DNA of 17,498 nucleotides from positions 1 to 17,498 of the forward strand of contig SVMP01000024.1 in NCBI GenBank assembly GCA_015067385.1, in the 5' to 3' direction. The notes under the pieces were generated by a model. The model saw only the letters and a list, made by a program, of their open reading frames with translations, was not told the DNA's origin and made no database searches. Position numbers and translations under genes: made by a program. This DNA comes from Oscillospiraceae bacterium (GTDB taxonomy: Bacteria; Bacillota; Clostridia; Oscillospirales; UBA644). Below, piece by piece: positions 13,207 through 17,498 of this stretch; the stretch's first letter is position 1, and every line of letters begins with the position of its first letter.

Positions 13207-15996
13207 ATGGATTACAATAAGACGCTTAATCTTCCTGCAACAGATTTTCCGATGAGAGCTTCTCTTCCTCAGAGAGAACCTTCTATGCTCGATGCGTGGA
13301 ATGAAGCAGGCGTATACGAAAAACTTTTAGAGTTAAATAAAGATAAACCGGCATATGTCCTTCATGACGGTCCTCCGTTTTCAAACGGAAACATTCACAT
13401 GGGCACTGCGATGAATAAGGTGCTTAAAGACTTTGTAAACAGATATAAATGGCTTTCAGGCTACAAAGCACCTTACCGTCCGGGTTGGGATAACCATGGC
13501 ATGCCGATAGAAAGTGCCATCATTAAGAAGAATAAACTTGACAGAAAAAATATGTCTATTCCCGAATTCAGAACAGCTTGCGAAGAATTTGCAGCCGATT
13601 TTGTTGATATTCAGAGAAATCAATTTATTCGTCTTGGTGTTCTCGGTGATTGGTATAAACCATATCTTACAATGGATCCCAAGTTTGAAGCTCGTGAAGT
13701 TAAAGTCTTCGGTGAGATGTATAAAAAAGGATATATCTACAAGGGACTTAAACCTATCTATTGGTGCCCCGTAGATGAAACCGCTCTTGCTGAAGCCGAG
13801 ATTGAATATAAAGACGATCCTTGTACTTCTATTTATGTTAAATTTAACGTAAAGGACGATAAGGGCAAACTTTCACAGTACGGTGATCTTTCCAAGATGT
13901 ACTTCATTATTTGGACTACAACAACTTGGACACTTCCCGGCAACCTTGCTATTGCGCTTCATCCTATGGAAAGTTATGTTCTCGTTAAAGCTGATAACGG
14001 TGAGATATACATTGTTGCAGAAGCTCTTATGAGAAAAACTATGCAGGCAGGTAAAATTGAAAATTATGAAGTAATTGCAACGCTTGTAGGTTCTGATTTT
14101 GAATATATGACAGCACAACATCCTTTCCTTGACAGAGACAGTCTTCTCGTTAATGCTGACTATGTTACAATGGAAAGTGGTACAGGTTGCGTTCATACTG
14201 CCCCCGGATTCGGCGTTGACGACTATAAAACAGGTAGACGTTACAATCTTGACATGATCGTTCCTGTTGATGATAAAGGACGTCAGACTTCCGATGCAGG
14301 TAAATTTGCAGGTATGAAGTACGATGAATCCAATAAAGCTATTTACGATGACCTCGTTGCTACCAATTCTCTTTTTGCAAGCGAAGAAATTACTCATACC
14401 TATCCGCACTGTTGGAGATGTAAGAATCCTATAATTTTCAGAGCAACTCCTCAGTGGTTCTGCTCTGTTGAATCGTTTAAAGACGAAACCGTAAAAGCAT
14501 GTGAAGATGTAACCTGGCTTCCTGCTTGGGGCGGAGAAAGAATTACACAGATGGTTAGAGAAAGAGCTGACTGGTGTATTTCACGTCAGCGTCATTGGGG
14601 CCTTCCCATTCCTGTTTTTTATTGTACAGATTGCGGAAAACCCGTTTGTACAGATGAGACAATTACTGCTGTTTCTGACATGTTCGCCGAATTAGGCTCT
14701 AATTCCTGGTATGAGAAAGATGCAGCTGACATTCTCCCGAACGGATTTAAGTGTCCTCATTGCGGCGGAATTCATTTTACAAAAGAAACAGACACACTTG
14801 ACGGTTGGTTTGATAGTGGCTCAACACATTTCGTTTGCCTCGAAGACGATGATGATGCTACTTGGCCTGCAGATATGTACCTTGAGGGTGCCGATCAGTA
14901 CCGTGGCTGGTTCCAGTCCTCACTTCTTACAGCAGTTGGTGCAAAAGGGCAGGGGGCTCCTTATAAAACAGTTCTTACTCACGGTTGGGTTGTTGACGGC
15001 GAAGGTAAGGCTATGCACAAATCTCTCGGTAACTCCATCGCTCCTGAAGAGATAATTAAGCAGTACGGTGCAGATCTTCTCAGACTTTGGGTTGCTTCTT
15101 CCGACTATAGAGTTGACGTAAGAGTTTCCGATAATATCTTCAAACAGCTTTCTCAGGCATATCTTAAAATCAGAAACACAGCTCGTTATATTCTCGGTAA
15201 CCTTAATGAATTCGATGCAGATAATCTTGTTTCATCAGAAGAAATGTCTGAACTCGATAAATGGGCTATTTCCAGACTTAATGAACTTATGGATAAAGTT
15301 AAGGAAGCATATGAAAACTATGAATATCATCTTGTTTTCCATGCTATCCGTAATTTCTGTGTTGTTGATATGTCAAACTTCTATCTTGATATTATCAAGG
15401 ATGTTCTTTACTGTGAAGATAAGAACGGACTTAAACGCAGAAGCGCTCAGACAGCTATGTTCCTTATCCTTGATACAATGGTTAGATTGCTTGCTCCTAT
15501 TCTTGCATTTACATCCGATGAAATCTGGAAGACAATGCCACACAGATCATCCGATAATGCAGAAAATGTAATGTATAATCCGTTTGTCGGTCATTATGAC
15601 GAATATCAACTTTCCGAAGATAAGATCAACGAATATCTTGAACTTTCTACTCTTCGTGACGATATAAACGTTGTTCTTGAAGAAGCTCGTGCTTCTAAGC
15701 TTATCGGTAAACCCCTTGAAGCAAAAGTTATTCTTTATTGTGATGATGAAAATTACAATAAGTATGTTTCAAAGACCGAGACGCTTGCAACAGTTCTTAT
15801 TGTATCTCAAGTATCAGTAGTAAAAGGTAACGGCGGAAAAGCATGTGCAAACAATGCCGGTATTTCTGCTGAGGTTGTTGTTGCTGACGGTGAAAAGTGT
15901 GAACGTTGTTGGTGCTATTCCACCGAAGTCGGTAAAGATTCCGATCATCCCACTCTTTGTCCGAGATGTGCCGCTGTTGTACGTAACATGGCATGA
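13207..15996 (+). CDS. ileS: Isoleucyl-tRNA synthetase
   Basis: IleRS charges tRNA-Ile with isoleucine and hydrolyses mischarged valine. The 929 residues fit the eukaryote-distinct bacterial type with a zinc tail. Visible are PPFSNGNIHMGT (56-67; HIGH motif as HMGT), the CP1 editing domain with WTTTTWTLPGNLA and TAPGFGVDDY, and LDGWFDSGSTH. The KMSKS loop is AMHKSLGN (602-609). The anticodon-binding domain follows. Two C-terminal zinc pairs, C898/C901 (CERC) and C918/C921 (CPRC), close the protein. The internal pairs CTDCGKPVC and CPHCGG are also present. It starts 22 bases after divIVA with AAAGGGG upstream. That gap is too short for a T-box leader, so it is not T-box regulated at this position. 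Its ATGA end overlaps lspA. Confidence 0.97.
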   Translation: MDYNKTLNLPATDFPMRASLPQREPSMLDAWNEAGVYEKLLELNKDKPAYVLHDGPPFSNGNIHMGTAMNKVLKDFVNRYKWLSGYKAPYRPGWDNHGMPIESAIIKKNKLDRKNMSIPEFRTACEEFAADFVDIQRNQFIRLGVLGDWYKPYLTMDPKFEAREVKVFGEMYKKGYIYKGLKPIYWCPVDETALAEAEIEYKDDPCTSIYVKFNVKDDKGKLSQYGDLSKMYFIIWTTTTWTLPGNLAIALHPMESYVLVKADNGEIYIVAEALMRKTMQAGKIENYEVIATLVGSDFEYMTAQHPFLDRDSLLVNADYVTMESGTGCVHTAPGFGVDDYKTGRRYNLDMIVPVDDKGRQTSDAGKFAGMKYDESNKAIYDDLVATNSLFASEEITHTYPHCWRCKNPIIFRATPQWFCSVESFKDETVKACEDVTWLPAWGGERITQMVRERADWCISRQRHWGLPIPVFYCTDCGKPVCTDETITAVSDMFAELGSNSWYEKDAADILPNGFKCPHCGGIHFTKETDTLDGWFDSGSTHFVCLEDDDDATWPADMYLEGADQYRGWFQSSLLTAVGAKGQGAPYKTVLTHGWVVDGEGKAMHKSLGNSIAPEEIIKQYGADLLRLWVASSDYRVDVRVSDNIFKQLSQAYLKIRNTARYILGNLNEFDADNLVSSEEMSELDKWAISRLNELMDKVKEAYENYEYHLVFHAIRNFCVVDMSNFYLDIIKDVLYCEDKNGLKRRSAQTAMFLILDTMVRLLAPILAFTSDEIWKTMPHRSSDNAENVMYNPFVGHYDEYQLSEDKINEYLELSTLRDDINVVLEEARASKLIGKPLEAKVILYCDDENYNKYVSKTETLATVLIVSQVSVVKGNGGKACANNAGISAEVVVADGEKCERCWCYSTEVGKDSDHPTLCPRCAAVVRNMA

Positions 15997-16481
15997 CAAA
16001 ATATAAAAACTTTTATACATTTATAAGCTATTTTCTTCTTGCTGCTGCAGGTCTTCTTCTCGATCAAGTATCGAAGGCATGGGCTGTAGCAGCACTGAAG
16101 CCCGTACGTTCTGTTGTTGTAATTGATAATATATTGAGTCTTACATACAGAGAGAATACGGGAGCAGCTTTTTCAATATTAGAGGAACATACAGAGTTCC
16201 TTACAGTTGTAACAATTTTAGTGACTGTCGTCATATCCTATATTGTTATTTCAGGTAAAATAACAAATTCTATTGCGGAATACTCTTTGGTATTTGTTGC
16301 AATAGGTGGGGTAGGGAACTGTATTGACAGAATATCTTTAGGATATGTTGTTGATATGTTCGAATTTACCTTTATAAATTTTGCAATCTTTAATGTTGCA
16401 GATATCTATGTAACATGTGGCAGTGCTTTATTTGTGCTTATATTTCTGTTTACGAAAGGTAATGTCTTTAGATGGAAATAA
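15993..16481 (+). CDS. lspA: Lipoprotein signal peptidase II
   Basis: This membrane aspartyl protease removes signal peptides from diacylglyceryl-prolipoproteins. The 162-residue protein has four hydrophobic segments, near 10-30, 68-88, 97-110 and 139-156. Conserved elements are LLLDQVSKAW (21-30), RENTGAAFS (53-61) and GNCIDRISLGYVVDMFEF (108-125). AIFNVADIYV (131-140) completes the set. The catalytic aspartates are D121 (VVDM) and D137 (FNVAD). The start overlaps the ileS stop by four bases (ATGA) and the end overlaps the pseudouridine synthase gene by 10 bases. The ileS-lspA-RluA-family order is the same as in Bacillus. Confidence 0.96.
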   Translation: MTKYKNFYTFISYFLLAAAGLLLDQVSKAWAVAALKPVRSVVVIDNILSLTYRENTGAAFSILEEHTEFLTVVTILVTVVISYIVISGKITNSIAEYSLVFVAIGGVGNCIDRISLGYVVDMFEFTFINFAIFNVADIYVTCGSALFVLIFLFTKGNVFRWK

Positions 16482-17389
16482 TAGTTCAAGCAGGGGAATC
16501 AAGCAAAAGAATTGACAGTTATATAGCCGAACGATCAGATTTGACTCGTTCGGCTGTTGTTAATCTTCTTGAAAAAGGTAATATAACTGTAAACGGTAAT
16601 GTTGTCGGTAAAAATTACAAAACAAAAGAATCTGATATTATCCAAATAACAATACCCGATCCTGTTAAAACAGAAGTGGAAGCGCAAGATATACCGTTAG
16701 ATGTTATTTTTGAAGATGATGATGTAATTGTCGTTAATAAACCGCAAGGAATGGTGGTACATCCGGCAGCCGGAAATCCCGATAATACACTTGTAAATGC
16801 ATTGCTTTCCCATTGCGGAGATAGCCTTTCCGGCATTAACGGAGTTGTTCGACCGGGTATCGTTCATCGAATAGATAAAGATACCAGCGGATTATTGATG
16901 GTTGCAAAGAATGATATTGCGCATATTGCACTTGCAGATCAGATCAAAGAACACAGTTTTTTACGTATATACAATGCAATTGTCGTTGGACATTTAAAGC
17001 AATCTGAAGGAACTATTTCTGCACCGATAGGAAGAAGCCCATCAGACAGAAAAAAAATGTCGGTTATTTTATCGGGTAAAAATGCAAGGGAAGCTGTCAC
17101 GCATTATAAAGTCATACAAGAACTTAAAGGCTTTTCTCTTGTTGAATTTAAGCTGGAAACAGGTCGAACTCATCAAATAAGGGTACATTCCGCTTATGTC
17201 GGACATCCTGTTTTTGGTGATCCTGTATACTCTAAAACATCAGAGCAAGCCTTGAAATACGGTTCAAACGGACAGATGTTACATGCAAAAAAATTAGGTT
17301 TTGTTCATCCGACAAAAGGGGAGTGGCTTGAGTTTGACAGCCCGTTACCCGAATATTTTACAAAATTTATAGACAAAAATAAGCAATAA
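16472..17389 (+). CDS. RluA/RluD-family rRNA or tRNA pseudouridine synthase
   Basis: The enzyme converts specific uridines in structured RNA to pseudouridine. The 305 residues have an N-terminal S4 RNA-binding domain (about 12-60: RIDSYIAERSDLTRSAVVNLLEKG). The catalytic domain opens with VVNKPQGMVVHPAAGN (87-102). The active-site segment GIVHRIDKDTSGLLMVAKN has D135 as the nucleophilic Asp. Near the C-terminus LETGRTHQIRVHSAYVGHPVFGD is the family signature. The target nucleotide cannot be told from sequence; position after lspA matches Bacillus ylyB, and RluD-type 23S targets are plausible. The start overlaps lspA by 10 bases. A perfect hairpin-forming repeat lies in its first 85 bases, and its stop codon lies inside a terminator-like stem. 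Confidence 0.94.
   Translation: MEIIVQAGESSKRIDSYIAERSDLTRSAVVNLLEKGNITVNGNVVGKNYKTKESDIIQITIPDPVKTEVEAQDIPLDVIFEDDDVIVVNKPQGMVVHPAAGNPDNTLVNALLSHCGDSLSGINGVVRPGIVHRIDKDTSGLLMVAKNDIAHIALADQIKEHSFLRIYNAIVVGHLKQSEGTISAPIGRSPSDRKKMSVILSGKNAREAVTHYKVIQELKGFSLVEFKLETGRTHQIRVHSAYVGHPVFGDPVYSKTSEQALKYGSNGQMLHAKKLGFVHPTKGEWLEFDSPLPEYFTKFIDKNKQ
16525..16555 (+). other. Perfect 10-bp inverted repeat inside the start of the RluA-family gene
   Basis: AGCCGAACGA (16525-16534) and TCGTTCGGCT (16546-16555) are exact reverse complements around an 11-base loop. The mRNA could form a GC-containing hairpin about 50 bases after the start codon. No run of U follows, so it does not look like a terminator. It may be coincidence within the coding sequence. 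Confidence 0.35.
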
Positions 17390-17421
17390 ACACAGACCAT
17401 AAAAAGCCTGTGTTTATTGCT
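17382..17421. terminator. Convergent, probably bidirectional terminator
   Basis: AGCAATAAACACAG (17382-17395) and CTGTGTTTATTGCT (17408-17421) form a perfect 14-bp stem with a 12-base loop. The left arm contains the stop codon of the pseudouridine synthase; the right arm ends just before the stop codon of the minus-strand gene. In the minus direction the stem is followed at once by a T-rich stretch (TTATTTTTG). In the plus direction the T7 run begins only at 17433, so termination may be better on the minus strand. Confidence 0.8.
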
Positions 17422-17498
17422 CTATTCATTACTTTTTTTCTTGATCTTTTTGTTTAAAGGATTACGCTCAATTGCATCTTCAACTTGTTTGTTTGCAA
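17422..17498 (-). CDS. C-terminal end of an unidentified minus-strand gene
   Basis: Reading the minus strand from 17496 gives an open frame to a TAG at 17424-17422, ending in ANKQVEDAIERNPLNKKIKK plus KSNE. Only about 24 residues are visible, hydrophilic with a basic end. The open frame and the fit of its stop to the convergent terminator make a real gene likely; another minus frame in the same bases closes at a TAA. The protein cannot be identified from this much. Confidence 0.55.
   Translation of the reverse strand, partial: ANKQVEDAIERNPLNKKIKKKSNE

Overview
The window is AT-rich bacterial chromosome with the gene order and protein types of a Clostridia member, probably Oscillospirales/Ruminococcaceae-like. 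That placement is inferred from family resemblance and from Firmicutes-type synteny (miaB-ymcA-mutS-mutL; ylmE-sepF-ylmH-divIVA-ileS-lspA-RluA family). I see no RNA genes, insertion sequences, CRISPR arrays or phage genes, and no gene-free stretch above 300 bases.

Left part, minus strand (1-1271): a promoter near 1243-1271 drives a 68-residue cysteine-rich protein and then glucose-6-phosphate isomerase (pgi), whose C-terminus runs off the left edge. The 195-base gap 1190-1384 is a divergent promoter region with two near-consensus sigma-A promoters facing away from each other and a small AT dyad between them.

Main part, plus strand (1385-17389): thirteen genes in one direction, with gaps of at most 56 bases and several overlaps. 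The first block covers tRNA modification and mismatch repair: miaB, a YmcA/YlbF-family protein, mutS, mutL, miaA, then hfq. MiaA makes i6A37 and MiaB converts it to ms2i6A37, so both enzymes of that pathway flank the repair pair. Next comes a membrane-anchored HlyD-like protein of unknown role. The second block concerns the cell envelope and division: ylmE/yggS, sepF, ylmH, divIVA, then ileS, lspA and a RluA-family pseudouridine synthase. An inverted repeat at 17382-17421 ends the run and lies between two convergent stop codons; only the last 24 or so residues of a minus-strand gene are visible at the right edge.

Nearly everything is recognisable housekeeping. I found no clearly new system. 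The least ordinary items are the DivIVA tail ending in 15 consecutive aspartates, the HlyD-like protein inserted between hfq and the division genes, the Asn-rich N-terminal extension of Hfq, the cysteine tail on the YmcA-like protein, the small cysteine-rich protein ahead of pgi, and a repeated 9-mer (TGATATAAT) at four gene starts or junctions.
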